A DNA stretch of 64,000 bases from the NCBI GenBank assembly GCA_016703545.1, contig JADJBX010000003.1, positions 1-64,000 on the forward strand, given 5' to 3'. Of the stretch, positions 41,496 through 51,725 are shown piece after piece; the first letter of the stretch is position 1, and every line of letters starts with the position of its first letter. The notes under the pieces were generated by a model. That model was given only the letters and a program-made list of their open reading frames with translations, did not search any database and was not told the DNA's origin. The position numbers and the translations under genes were made by a program. Origin of the DNA: Candidatus Amarobacillus elongatus. Lineage in GTDB: Bacteria; Chloroflexota; Dehalococcoidia; Tepidiformales; Tepidiformaceae.

Positions 41496-42629
41496 TCACC
41501 CGCGGGGCATCCCCAGGCCGCGCTGCGCGATGATGTTCCGGTTCACCTCGCTCGTGCCCGCGGCGATGGTGAGCGAAACCGCGTTCAGGTACGTGAACGG
41601 GATGTTCCCCCCCATGGGCGCGGACTCTCCGAGCAGCTGCGAGGGCATGCCCACCGTGCTCATCGCCACGCGGGCCATGCGCTGGTGCAGCTCGGTACCG
41701 AACGTCTTCGCCATCGAGGCTTCGTAGTTCGGGATCATCCCCTGGCTCTGCATCCACGCCACGCGGTACGACATCAGCCGCCCGACGGCGAAGCTGAGGC
41801 CGATATCAGCGAGAGCGTGGCGGATCGTGCCGCTGTCGAAGAGCGTGCCGGCGCTGTCCCGCGCCGGGGTTCCCTTCGCGTAGGCCACGACGTCTTCGTA
41901 CGTCTTCAGCCCGCCAATCACGCGCCCAATGCCCGATCGTTCGAAGTCGAGGGTGGCGGTCGAGACATACCAGCCTCGGTTCACTTCGCCCACGACGGCC
42001 GTGGCGGGCACGCGCACATCCTCGAAGAACACCTCATTGAAGTGCTGCTGGCCGTTCATCTGCTTCAGGGGCCGCACGGTGATGCCGGGCAGCTTCATGT
42101 CGAGGAGGAGGTAGGTGATGCCGCGGTGCTTGGGCGCGTCGGGGTCCGTCCGCGCGAGCAGGATCATGTAGTCCGCGCGTTGCGCGCCGGAGGTCCAGAT
42201 CTTCTGGCCATTGACCACGTAGACGTCGCCCTCGCGGATGGCGCGGGTCTGGAGCGAGGCAAGGTCCGATCCGGATCCGGGTTCGGAGAAGCCCTGGCAC
42301 CACGCGATCTCGTCCTTGACGATGCGCGGCAGCAGCTCGGCCTTCTGGGCGTCGGTGCCGAAGAGGATGATCGTCGGCCCGACGCGGTCCGTGCCCATGG
42401 TCTGGCCCGGCGCGCGGTTGTAGGCCATCTCCTCGTTGTAGACGAGTTGGCGCATGTGCGAGGCGGCCTGCCCGCCATGCTCCTTCGGCCACGACATCGT
42501 CAGCCAGCCGCGCTCGGCGAGCTTGCGCGTGAACGACTCGCCGTCCCGCACCTTCGGGAACTCTTCGTGAATGAACCCGCGGACTTCCTTGCGGAACGCT
42601 TCTTCCTCGGCCGTGAACCGGAACTCCAT
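41496..42629 (-). CDS. acyl-CoA dehydrogenase family protein
   Basis: A 377-residue acyl-CoA dehydrogenase unlike the copy at 33.9 kb. EEEAFRKEVRGFIHEEFPKV, WCQGFSEPGSGSDLASLQTR (flavin loop), YVVNGQKIWTSGAQRADYMI and GGNIPFTYLNAVSLTIAAGT-SEVNRNIIAQRGLG. The SEVNRNI ending is typical of the FadE17/FadE26-like group that acts on branched or sterol side-chain CoA esters. ATG 42629 (MEFRFTAEEE) is preferred over 42641 since GGAGG is correctly spaced only to it. It precedes glycosyltransferase genes on the same strand without clear functional link. Confidence 0.85.
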   Translation of the reverse strand: MEFRFTAEEEAFRKEVRGFIHEEFPKVRDGESFTRKLAERGWLTMSWPKEHGGQAASHMRQLVYNEEMAYNRAPGQTMGTDRVGPTIILFGTDAQKAELLPRIVKDEIAWCQGFSEPGSGSDLASLQTRAIREGDVYVVNGQKIWTSGAQRADYMILLARTDPDAPKHRGITYLLLDMKLPGITVRPLKQMNGQQHFNEVFFEDVRVPATAVVGEVNRGWYVSTATLDFERSGIGRVIGGLKTYEDVVAYAKGTPARDSAGTLFDSGTIRHALADIGLSFAVGRLMSYRVAWMQSQGMIPNYEASMAKTFGTELHQRMARVAMSTVGMPSQLLGESAPMGGNIPFTYLNAVSLTIAAGTSEVNRNIIAQRGLGMPRG

Positions 42630-42859
42630 CGCGCCCTCCATGGCCCCTGCTTCGCCAGTTACCGGGGACAATACCGAACAGCGCGCCCCATGGGCCAGCG
42701 CGGGGCCTCCGGCCAAGCCGCCAACGGGCCGGCGTGGCGCTCGGTGGGGTGAGGTTCCGAGCCGCGTGGGGCGGCCCGTGGTCCATCGGGAGGTTCCCTT
42801 GCGAATCGGCCGTATCCCGTGCAATTCTTGCAAGAGACGTGTTGGAATTGGGGTTGTAG

Positions 42860-43987
42860 ATGGATTTGGGAGTTTTCAAGAAGAGCCGGCGCTTCGCGGT
42901 TGCCGGCGTCCTGACGGCCGCGCTCGCGGCCACCGCCTTCGCGGCCTGCGGCGGCGATGACGACACCGAAGACGCCACGGCGACCACGCCCGCCGGCGGC
43001 GCCACCCAGGCGGCGACGACCACCACCGGCTCCACGAAGACAAGCTACCCGCTCAAGGTCAAGGACATGCTTGGCCGCGACGTGGAGATCAAGGCGAAGC
43101 CCACCACGATCGTCGCGCTCAGCCCGACCACGGTGGAGTACGTGTACGCCGTCGGCGGCACTGTCGTCGGCCGCAGCCAGACGGCCGAGTTCCCCGAGGC
43201 CGCGAAGCAGGCGAAGGACATCGGCACGTCGTATCAGCCCAACGCCGAGGCAATCCTCGCGCTCAAGCCGGACCTCGTGGTGGCCGACTCGGTCATCCAG
43301 TCGCAGCCGCAGCTTCGCCAGCTCGTGGAAGGGCTCGGCGTGCCCGTACTGTTCGCCGGCGCCGAAAGCTACAAGCAGGTCCTCGATGGGCTGACCCTCG
43401 TCGGTCAGGTGCTCGACGGCCAGGAAAAGGCGAAGGCCGCCATCAGCGAGATCGAGAAGGCGAAGGACGAGGCGAAGGCCGCCGTCTCCGCGAATAAGGC
43501 CTCGGCGGTCGTGCTGATCGCAGGGCGCGACAACACGCTGTACTCGGCCAAGTCGACCAGTTACGCCGGCGACCTCCTGACCGTGGTCGGCCTGAGCAAC
43601 CGGGCGGCGAACGCCCCGGATTCCGGGCCCGGCTTCCCCGGCTACACCACGCTCGCGCAGGAGAAGCTGCTCGAATACAACCCGGACATCATCTTCACGG
43701 TGACGCCGGGCCCGGCCAGCGTGCCGCGCCTGAGCACGCTGCTCCCGAACATCCCGCCGTTCCGCGGCCTCAAGGCGATCACCGGGAAGAAGGTGTACGA
43801 GTTGGACGTGCCGCTGGTGCTCGAAGCCCCCGGCCCGCGCGTGAGCCTCGCGCTCAAGCAGATCACGGCGGCGGTCACGGGGAAGGCCGCGGCCGCGAGC
43901 CCGGCCGCTTCCGCCTCGGCTTCCGCCAGCGCCGCCGCGAGCCCGTCGGCCGCCGCCTCGGCTTCGGCGACGACCGCGCCTCGCTGA
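42860..43987 (+). CDS. ABC transporter substrate-binding lipoprotein (BtuF/FecB/FhuD type)
   Basis: A 375-residue cluster-A/III periplasmic-binding-type protein for cobalamin, haem or ferric siderophore. A signal peptide ends in the lipobox TAFAAC, followed by a Thr-rich linker (residues ~30-60). DMLGRDVEIKAKPTTIVALS and EAILALKPDLVVADSVIQSQ are family strands, and KKVYELDVPLVLEAPGPRVS the C-lobe. The last 35 residues are an Ala/Ser low-complexity tail. ATG 42860. Operon order binding protein - permease - ATPase. The 230 bases upstream contain no recognisable cobalamin riboswitch. Confidence 0.9.
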   Translation: MDLGVFKKSRRFAVAGVLTAALAATAFAACGGDDDTEDATATTPAGGATQAATTTTGSTKTSYPLKVKDMLGRDVEIKAKPTTIVALSPTTVEYVYAVGGTVVGRSQTAEFPEAAKQAKDIGTSYQPNAEAILALKPDLVVADSVIQSQPQLRQLVEGLGVPVLFAGAESYKQVLDGLTLVGQVLDGQEKAKAAISEIEKAKDEAKAAVSANKASAVVLIAGRDNTLYSAKSTSYAGDLLTVVGLSNRAANAPDSGPGFPGYTTLAQEKLLEYNPDIIFTVTPGPASVPRLSTLLPNIPPFRGLKAITGKKVYELDVPLVLEAPGPRVSLALKQITAAVTGKAAAASPAASASASASAAASPSAAASASATTAPR

Positions 43988-44037
43988 TAGCAGCGCGAGC
44001 GATACGATGGCGGGGATGGCGACCACGATCGAAGGAA

Positions 44038-45042
44038 GTGCCCGGCAGCGGGCCGCCCTTGGGCGTGGGGGCCGTCCCCCTGCTGTTCGTCGCTGGCATT
44101 CTCGTGGTGCTCCTCGGCCTCGCCTACCTGAGCGTTGCCTACGGCGCCCGCACGCTGTCCCCCTCCGAGGTCTGGTCCGGGCTGACCACCGAGTCCGACG
44201 CCCTCAACCACGCCATCGTCTGGCAGATCCGGCTCCCGCGGCTTGTCGATGGCATGCTCGTGGGGGCGGCGCTGGCGGTGGCGGGATGCCTCCTCCAGGG
44301 CGTCACGCGCAATCCCCTCGCTGATCCCACGATTCTCGGCATCACCGCCGCCTCCGGCCTCGCGAGCGCGACGGCCATGGTCATCGAGCCGCAGATCCCG
44401 ACCTGGGGCATGGCGGCGGCGTGCGTGGGCGGCGGACTCGTCGGCGCAGGGCTGCTGTTCTTCATCGCCTGGCGTGGCCAGATCTCGCCCATCCGGCTGG
44501 CGCTCGCCGGGGTGGCCATGTCCGCGTTCTTCGGCGCCGCGATCGTGGCGCTGCTCAGCAGCTCCCGAACGTTCCTGCAGACCAGCCTCGGTTTCCTCGC
44601 CGGCGGGCTCTACGGCGCCGACTGGCGCGATTTCCGCGCCACGGCGGTGTACATCGTCCCCGGTATCCTCGGTGCGTTCCTGCTCGCGGGCAGGCTGAAC
44701 GTGCTCGCGCTGGGCGACGACGTTGCCGCCGGCCTCGGCATTCTCACGGACCGGACCCGCGTCGCCATCCTCGTGGTCTGCGGCGTGCTCACCGCCGCGG
44801 CCGTCGCCGTCGCCGGCCTCGTCAGCTTCGTCGGACTGGTGTGCCCGCACCTCGCGCGATTCGCCGTGGGCAACGACAACCGCCGCCTCATCCCGGCGTC
44901 GGCGCTCACCGGCGCGACGCTGGTCGCCGCCGCCGACCTCGCGGCGCGCGTCGTCATCGCGCCCTCCGAGATCCCCATGGGGATCATCACGGCCGGCGTA
45001 GGCGCCCCCTTCCTCCTCTACCTCGTGAAGTTCCGCGGATGA
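44038..45042 (+). CDS. FecCD/BtuC-family ABC transporter permease
   Basis: About ten membrane helices, 334 residues, forming the import channel. IVWQIRLPRLVDGMLVGAAL-AVAG and GVTRNPLADPTILGITAASG are the FecCD hallmark; ISPIRLALAGVAMSAFFGAA and LVSFVGLVCPHLARFAVGND follow. GTG 44038 is used here, but a TACGAT -10 box at 44003 and ATG at 44016 in another frame (MATTIEGSARQRAALGRG) suggest the true start is 44016 with an indel in the G run near 44064-44068. The stop overlaps the ATPase ATG (ATGA). Confidence 0.9.
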   Translation: MPGSGPPLGVGAVPLLFVAGILVVLLGLAYLSVAYGARTLSPSEVWSGLTTESDALNHAIVWQIRLPRLVDGMLVGAALAVAGCLLQGVTRNPLADPTILGITAASGLASATAMVIEPQIPTWGMAAACVGGGLVGAGLLFFIAWRGQISPIRLALAGVAMSAFFGAAIVALLSSSRTFLQTSLGFLAGGLYGADWRDFRATAVYIVPGILGAFLLAGRLNVLALGDDVAAGLGILTDRTRVAILVVCGVLTAAAVAVAGLVSFVGLVCPHLARFAVGNDNRRLIPASALTGATLVAAADLAARVVIAPSEIPMGIITAGVGAPFLLYLVKFRG

Positions 45043-45845
45043 GGCTCGAGGCGGAGGCACTGACCCTCGAATACGGCGGCCGCCGCGCCGTCGACGACGT
45101 CTCGCTCGCCATCCAGAGCGGCGAAATGGTCGCGATCGTCGGCCCCAACGGAAGCGGGAAAAGCACACTCCTGCGGGGCATGTCCCGCCTGCAAAAGCCT
45201 TCGTCCGGACGCGTGCTGCTCGATGGCCGCGACATCCGCGGCATGGGTGCGCGCGAGGTCGCCCGTGATCTCGCGATCCTCACCCAATCTCCCGAAGCCG
45301 GCCTCGATCTGACCGTGCGCGAACTCGTCTGGCGCGGGCGGTACCCCCACCAGGGCATCCTGCAGCGGCCCACCGCGCCGGACTTCGAGGCCGTCGAATG
45401 GGCGATGGACGCCGCCGACGTGACCGCGCTCGCGGGCCGTGCCCTGGGGGCGCTGTCCGGCGGCGAACGTCAGCGGGCGTGGATCGCGCTCGCGCTGGCG
45501 CAGCAGCCCCGGGTGATGCTGCTCGACGAACCGACGAGCTTCCTCGACATCCGCCACCAGGTCGAGGTCATGCACCTCCTGCGGCGCCTCAATGCACAGG
45601 GCATGACCATCGTCGTCGTGCTCCACGACCTCCTGCTCGCCGGCCGCTTCTGCGACCGCATCGTGGCGATGACGGGCGGGTCAGTCGCGTTCGACGGGCC
45701 GCCGGCAGCGGTACTCGAACCCGACGGTCTCGAGCGCGTTTTCGGTGTACCCATGATGGTCATTGCCGACCCGGAGACCGGGCAGCCGATCGCGCTTCCC
45801 CGGCCGGACCCGGCGCTCTGCCCGGCCGCTCGCCCTTTGCCCTGA
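45039..45845 (+). CDS. ABC transporter ATP-binding protein (FecE/BtuD type)
   Basis: The 268-residue ATPase of the importer. Walker A GPNGSGKST, Q-loop LTQSPEAGLDLT, signature LSGGERQRAWIALAL, Walker B RVMLLDEPTSFLD, and H-switch VVLHD. ATG 45039 overlaps the permease stop. The C-terminus (GQPIALPRPDPALCPAARPL) is a short extension. With the permease and lipoprotein it makes a complete importer for iron complex, haem or vitamin B12; substrate cannot be chosen from sequence alone. Confidence 0.95.
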   Translation: MRLEAEALTLEYGGRRAVDDVSLAIQSGEMVAIVGPNGSGKSTLLRGMSRLQKPSSGRVLLDGRDIRGMGAREVARDLAILTQSPEAGLDLTVRELVWRGRYPHQGILQRPTAPDFEAVEWAMDAADVTALAGRALGALSGGERQRAWIALALAQQPRVMLLDEPTSFLDIRHQVEVMHLLRRLNAQGMTIVVVLHDLLLAGRFCDRIVAMTGGSVAFDGPPAAVLEPDGLERVFGVPMMVIADPETGQPIALPRPDPALCPAARPLP

Positions 45846-45846
45846 C

Positions 45847-47139
45847 CTACCGTCCGGCGGCTGCCCGCAACCGCCCGATGGGGACGCGGTAGTCGTCGAT
45901 GTCCGCCCGGCCGAACCGGAAGATGCGTCCGGGGCCGATCCCTTCGATCTTCAGGAAGACGGCGAGCGCGGCGAGAATGGCCGTGCCGTAGGCGATGGAA
46001 CTCGCGAGTGCGGCGCCGTTCACCCCCATCCGCGGCACCAGCACGAACGCGAGCGCGATATCGATCGCGAGGCCGGTGCCCGCGACGATCGCCGCCACCC
46101 ACGGCTGGCCCCGCTGGTATGTGTAGAAGCCCGAGTACGACTGCGCGAGCCCGTACAGGAGCACGCCCGGCAGCAGGAAGCGGAGCGCGCCGGCCATGCC
46201 GTCGTACTTGTCGAAGAGGATGCTGGCGACGATGCCCGAGACCGCGAACAACGCGAGGCAGATGAACGACAGCAGGACCACCGTGTGCCGCATGACGCGT
46301 GTCGTCAGTTCGGCGGCCTCGTGGCGCGGGAGCGCGCCAACGCGCGGATACGTCGCCAATGCGAGCGAGCCGCTGACCTGCCACACGGATTCGGCGAGGT
46401 AGACCGCCAGCGAGTACGTTGCCACGCCGTCGGTGCCCTCGAAGTGCCGCACGACGAACAGGTCAGCGCGGTAGTTCAGGTAGGAGATGCCGCTGGAGAT
46501 GCCGGCGAGCACCGCGAAGCGGATCGCCGTTCGCACCAGCGACGCGTTGACGGCGAGCGCGCCGGCGGTCTCGGACCGCACCAGCACGGCGAGGACGATG
46601 AACGCCCCCCATTGCCCCGCCGCGTACGCCCCCATCGCCGCTTCGGGGGAGCGATGATCCATGGCAACGAATGACAGCGCAATCACCCCCAGCGCGAACA
46701 GCGGCGGCAGGACGAGCGCGAGGTTGTACTTGAGCATGCTGTCCCGCCCGAGGAACACGCCCGCGAGCACGCTGTTGATGATGACCGCCGCCGCACTCGC
46801 GCCGACGGCGAGGGACACACTGCTTGCTTCCCCGCTCAGGAGCGCCGTCCCCGCCACGCCGGCCACCACCGCAAGGACGCCAATGACGCCACCGAACGCG
46901 CCCGAGCTGCCCAGCGCGTCACCGGGGGCGCGGCGCTGGTTCGAAATCTGGTATGCCGTGGCCGCGGTAATCCCGCCCGTCATCGCCGTGACGATGCCGA
47001 CGACCGTGAGGCCGAGTACGAAGGTGCCGTATTCATCCGGACTGAGCTGATGGGACGTCAGCACGACCGTCGTGAGGGCAATCACGAGATTCAGCCCGCG
47101 AAAGAGAAAGGCGACGATGCCGCCAAAGGCGATGGACAT
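45847..47139 (-). CDS. polysaccharide flippase (Wzx/MATE-like, polysaccharide biosynthesis protein)
   Basis: A 430-residue protein with about twelve to fourteen hydrophobic helices: FRGLNLVIALTTVVLTSHQL, GTFVLGLTVVGIVTAMTGGI and LAVYLAESVWQVSGSLALAT. It resembles Wzx-type flippases that move lipid-linked glycans across the membrane. ATG 47139 (MSIAFGGIVAFLF) is chosen; a TAGGAT hexamer eight bases upstream suggests a leaderless transcript. It ends one base from the ABC ATPase stop (tail to tail). Function fits with the glycosyltransferases upstream at 14-24 and 39-41 kb. Confidence 0.8.
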   Translation of the reverse strand: MSIAFGGIVAFLFRGLNLVIALTTVVLTSHQLSPDEYGTFVLGLTVVGIVTAMTGGITAATAYQISNQRRAPGDALGSSGAFGGVIGVLAVVAGVAGTALLSGEASSVSLAVGASAAAVIINSVLAGVFLGRDSMLKYNLALVLPPLFALGVIALSFVAMDHRSPEAAMGAYAAGQWGAFIVLAVLVRSETAGALAVNASLVRTAIRFAVLAGISSGISYLNYRADLFVVRHFEGTDGVATYSLAVYLAESVWQVSGSLALATYPRVGALPRHEAAELTTRVMRHTVVLLSFICLALFAVSGIVASILFDKYDGMAGALRFLLPGVLLYGLAQSYSGFYTYQRGQPWVAAIVAGTGLAIDIALAFVLVPRMGVNGAALASSIAYGTAILAALAVFLKIEGIGPGRIFRFGRADIDDYRVPIGRLRAAAGR

Positions 47140-47223
47140 CGCCGCCAATCCTATCGGCGGGCCGGGTCAGGCGCTCCGCCCGGCTGACCCGCCCGGTGGC
47201 AGGTAAGGGAACCGAAAAGGGCC

Positions 47224-48811
<1,588 letters not shown>

Positions 48812-48907
48812 CGGGTCACTCCTGGTGGTGCGTGCCCGGATTCTAGCGCGAACGCGCCCGGCGGCGAGCGCCCCGCCGCCGTTCGTCGTGTCTACCGGGC
48901 GGTAGGC

Positions 48908-48913
48908 TATACT
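48908..48913 (+). promoter_or_regulatory. -10 box (TATACT) of the ferredoxin-P450 unit
   Basis: TATACT lies 33 bases before the ferredoxin ATG, with GGAGGGGGAG between. Leadered promoter, divergent from the acyl-CoA ligase gene. Confidence 0.55.
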
Positions 48914-48946
48914 TCGCGTTCGCATTTCCGCCGGAGGGGGAGCCCA

Positions 48947-49144
48947 ATGAAGGTCCAGGTCAACGAGGACATGTGCGAAGGGCATGGCAAGTGCCAGAAC
49001 GCAGCGCCGGCGGTGTTCCGGCTGCGCGAGGACGACGTCAGCGAAGTGATCGTCGATGTGGTGCCGGCCGAGGAGGTCGAGAGAGTGGAGCGCGCCATCC
49101 GTCTCTGCCCGCGGCAGGCGATCAAGTGGGTAAGCCAGACGTAG
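48947..49144 (+). CDS. [3Fe-4S] ferredoxin, P450 partner type
   Basis: A 65-residue ferredoxin. Cysteines C10, C16 and C54 form Cx5C...CP, with His13 where a fourth cysteine would be (CEGHGKC), the arrangement of single-cluster [3Fe-4S] ferredoxins that serve bacterial P450s. Acidic surface residues (DVVPAEEVERVERA) fit electron transfer. ATG 48947 has a strong GGAGG. The P450 gene starts 74 bases further on, on the same strand, so it is the probable redox partner. Confidence 0.92.
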   Translation: MKVQVNEDMCEGHGKCQNAAPAVFRLREDDVSEVIVDVVPAEEVERVERAIRLCPRQAIKWVSQT

Positions 49145-49165
49145 GCGCGCACCCTATTCCTGCGA

Positions 49166-49171
49166 TAGACT
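49166..49171 (+). promoter_or_regulatory. possible additional -10 box (TAGACT) before the P450 gene
   Basis: TAGACT in the ferredoxin-P450 gap, 47 bases before the GTG at 49219. A second promoter is possible. Confidence 0.3.
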
Positions 49172-49218
49172 GTCAACCGAGCGGTAAGTTCATTACCACC
49201 TGACATGGAGTCCCTTTC

Positions 49219-50502
49219 GTGACCAGTGCGGCCCCGCTTACCCTCGACCAGATCAACCTGTTCGACCCGACTCCGTTCGAAATGGGCGAAGCCCACGCCA
49301 TCTTCAAGTACCTGCGGAACAACAAACCCGTGTTCTGGAACGATGGCCCCGAGAACCTCGTCGGGACGTGGAACCTGACGAAGTTCGAGGATGTGGTCGC
49401 GGTATCCCGCCTCCCCGAGACGTTCATTTCGAGCACCGGCATCACCCAGATGAAGCTCGCCGTGCCGGAATCGGACGGGCTGTTCGGCGATACCTCGGGT
49501 AACGGCAAGATGCTGATCACGATGGACCCGCCGCGCCATGTGCGGCTGCGGCGGCTGGTCAACAAGGGCTTCACGCCGCGCGCCGTGGCCGCCATGGAAG
49601 CCCACATTCGCGAAATCACCACCGAAATCCTCGATGGCATCGCCGGCCGCCGCAGCTGCGACTTCGTGCTCGAAGTCTCGTCGCAGCTCCCGCTCGCGGT
49701 CATCTGCGGCATGATGGGGCTCGAAAAGAAGGACTGGCCGCTCATGTTCCAGCTCACCAACAAGGTGCTGGGCGCGGGCGACCCCGAGTACCAGACCGAC
49801 GTACCCGAGGACCAGCGCGGCAGCCGCGAGGCCGCCAATATGACCGGCGCCATGGGCTTCATGCAGATGTTCGCCTTCTTCGGCCAGCAGCTGCAGAAGC
49901 GCCGCGTCGACCCCGAAAGCGACCTGATCTCGCTGCTCTGCGGCTCCGAAGTCGATGGCGAGGCGCTCAACGACGAGGAGATCCTCTGGTTCTGCTTCCT
50001 CCTCATCCTCGCGGGGAACGAGACGACGCGGAACGCGATCTCCGGCGGACTCATCACCCTCTGCGAGCACCCGGACCAGCGCCAGAAGCTCCAGTCCGAC
50101 ATGTCGCTGCTGCCGTCGGCAGTCGAGGAGATCCTCCGCTGGGTCTCGCCGGTGACGCACATGGCACGCGAATGCACCCGGGACACCGAGATCCGCGGCC
50201 AACTCATCCGTGCCGGCGAGCGCGTGACCATGTGGTACCCGTCCGTGAACCGCGACGAGGACATCTTCCCCAACGCCGACACCTTCGACATCACCCGCAC
50301 GCCCAACGACCACCTCGCGTTCGGTATCGGCGAGCACTTCTGCCTCGGCGCGGGCTTCGCACGCCTGGAGCTGAAGGTGATGTTCGAGGAGCTCTTCCGC
50401 CGCTTCCCGGATATCGACATGGACGGTCCCGCCGAGCGCCTTCGTTCCACCTTCATCGGCGGGATCAAGCACCTGCCCGTGCGCTACACCCCCGCGGGCT
50501 AA
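49219..50502 (+). CDS. cytochrome P450 (CYP125/124/142-like)
   Basis: A 427-residue haem monooxygenase. I-helix oxygen-binding AGNETTRNAISGG (A265 onward), K-helix ExxR in SAVEEILRWVSPVTHMAR, meander NRDEDIFPNADTFDITRTPN and haem loop AFGIGEHFCLGAGFARLEL with the axial ligand C375. The motif spacing resembles the steroid/fatty-acid omega-hydroxylases CYP125/CYP124/CYP142, though family naming needs an alignment. GTG 49219 with no strong ribosome binding site. Third gene of a set that would oxidise (P450, ferredoxin) and then activate (CoA ligase) a hydrophobic acid or sterol side chain. Confidence 0.92.
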   Translation: MTSAAPLTLDQINLFDPTPFEMGEAHAIFKYLRNNKPVFWNDGPENLVGTWNLTKFEDVVAVSRLPETFISSTGITQMKLAVPESDGLFGDTSGNGKMLITMDPPRHVRLRRLVNKGFTPRAVAAMEAHIREITTEILDGIAGRRSCDFVLEVSSQLPLAVICGMMGLEKKDWPLMFQLTNKVLGAGDPEYQTDVPEDQRGSREAANMTGAMGFMQMFAFFGQQLQKRRVDPESDLISLLCGSEVDGEALNDEEILWFCFLLILAGNETTRNAISGGLITLCEHPDQRQKLQSDMSLLPSAVEEILRWVSPVTHMARECTRDTEIRGQLIRAGERVTMWYPSVNRDEDIFPNADTFDITRTPNDHLAFGIGEHFCLGAGFARLELKVMFEELFRRFPDIDMDGPAERLRSTFIGGIKHLPVRYTPAG

Positions 50503-50526
50503 CCCGCCCGGCGGCGGCTCAATCGA

Positions 50527-50554
50527 GGAGGCCCGGCGATGAAGCCGGGCCTCC
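50527..50554. terminator. terminator hairpin between P450 and hemerythrin genes
   Basis: Perfect 11-base stem GGAGGCCCGGC/GCCGGGCCTCC, loop GATGAA, followed by GTTCGTTTC. Lies between convergent genes. Confidence 0.7.
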
Positions 50555-50561
50555 GTTCGTT

Positions 50562-51053
50562 TCAATCCGTGGGGCGTTCGCCCATCGGCGCCGGCGCGAG
50601 TGGCGGAAGCTGCTCCTCGAAGTCGGCGGCCATCGCGTCCAGGTCGTCGTCGTCGCAGCGCTCCTGCGTGAGTGCGAACAGCGTCGCCTCCTCCCAGCGG
50701 ACATGCGCGCGAAGGGCCTCGGCGAAGCGCCGCAGCGCCTCGCGCCGGGTCTCGATGTCCGGCTGGTCCCGCATCGTCGCGACCAACGCCTCGAGGTAGA
50801 GGTGGTCGCTGTGTGTCCGTGTCACCGCCGAATCCTCGGGCGCCACGTGACGGATCAGGCGCGCGAGGAGGCACTCCTGCTCGGCGCGAAAATGGGGCAG
50901 CAGCCCCGCGGACCAGAACCCCACGAGATCCGAGTACAGCATCGCGAGGCCCTCATCGGACGCCGATTCGACCTCGAGGATGAGGCGGCGGGCCATCGCG
51001 AGGGCGTGGTGATGGTCCCAGGAGAGGCGGACGAGGCGGTCATCGCGGCGCAT
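50562..51053 (-). CDS. hemerythrin HHE-domain protein
   Basis: A 163-residue four-helix diiron protein. SWDHHHALAMARRL carries the first His pair, FRAEQECLLARLI and RTHSDHLYLEALVATM the middle ligands, and HVRWEEATLFALTQE the HxxxE/E end. The arrangement is that of bacterial HHE-domain proteins that bind O2 or handle NO/peroxide. ATG 51053 lies six bases after a TAGCAT-like hexamer, so it may be leaderless. Nine bases after it starts the DUF2325-like gene's end, on the same strand. Confidence 0.85.
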   Translation of the reverse strand: MRRDDRLVRLSWDHHHALAMARRLILEVESASDEGLAMLYSDLVGFWSAGLLPHFRAEQECLLARLIRHVAPEDSAVTRTHSDHLYLEALVATMRDQPDIETRREALRRFAEALRAHVRWEEATLFALTQERCDDDDLDAMAADFEEQLPPLAPAPMGERPTD

Positions 51054-51062
51054 GGACCTATG

Positions 51063-51722
51063 CTACTGCCGGCCTGCGCGCTTCGGGCCGCCACTCACCG
51101 CGATTGCGGCCTCCCGGCAGAGCGCCGCGATGCCACGGCGCGCAACCGTAATCATGGGCAGCGTGGTCGGCCGCTCGTCGGTGAACGAGACCGAGACCTT
51201 GTGCGGCAGCGGGGTCGATGCCCAGACCACCATGAGCTCTGCCCAGTCGAGATCGCGCAGCGCATCCCGCTTCGTCACCGTCTGGGCGGAACCGTCGATG
51301 CACCGCAGGGACACGTCCTTCCCCGTGAGCAGGTCCCGAAGCTCGGCGTGGTTCGCGCCCGTGCCCCCGAGGATCAGCAGGCGGCGCACGCCGTTCGCGC
51401 GGCACGCTTCCGCGAGCACGAGGGCCGCCCGGCGGTTGTTCGAGCCATGGCACACTTCGCAGCTTTCGGGCGGGCCTTCGACGAGCAGCCTCCCATCCTG
51501 CTGCGGCGAACCGAGGCGGGCGCAATCGGGATCGCCGCAGGTGCGGAGGGCGCCGCGTGCAAGGGCGGCGCGTGCCTGTGCCAGCTTCCCCGGCGCCATG
51601 CCCGTCTTGCCCGCCCGCGTGAGGCCAGCCTGCTCGAGAATGGCGCGCCCCTGGTACCGCGCCCACTCCGTGATGAAGCCCTCTCCCGCGAGGAACTCAT
51701 CGATGGGCACGGCTTCGGTCAT
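51063..51722 (-). CDS. DUF2325-like protein with N-terminal Cys region
   Basis: A 219-residue protein. The middle has RTCGDPDCARLGSPQQDGRL and ESCEVCHGSNNR, four cysteines that could bind zinc. The second half, RRLLILGGTGANHAELRDLL and WAELMVVWASTPLPHKVSVS, has the shape of DUF2325 proteins (Rossmann-like, with a His after a D/W segment). The N-terminus (MTEAVPIDEFLAGEGFITEW) is not recognised. Function unknown. It lies three bases before yajQ and nine bases after the hemerythrin gene on the same strand, so the three may be cotranscribed (yajQ - DUF2325-like - hemerythrin). Confidence 0.55.
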   Translation of the reverse strand: MTEAVPIDEFLAGEGFITEWARYQGRAILEQAGLTRAGKTGMAPGKLAQARAALARGALRTCGDPDCARLGSPQQDGRLLVEGPPESCEVCHGSNNRRAALVLAEACRANGVRRLLILGGTGANHAELRDLLTGKDVSLRCIDGSAQTVTKRDALRDLDWAELMVVWASTPLPHKVSVSFTDERPTTLPMITVARRGIAALCREAAIAVSGGPKRAGRQ

Positions 51723-51725
51723 GGG

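Noticed and set aside
42640..42859. Cobalamin riboswitch upstream of the ABC importer
   Set aside because: I could not find the B12-box or the paired core elements; only a GC-rich leader is visible.
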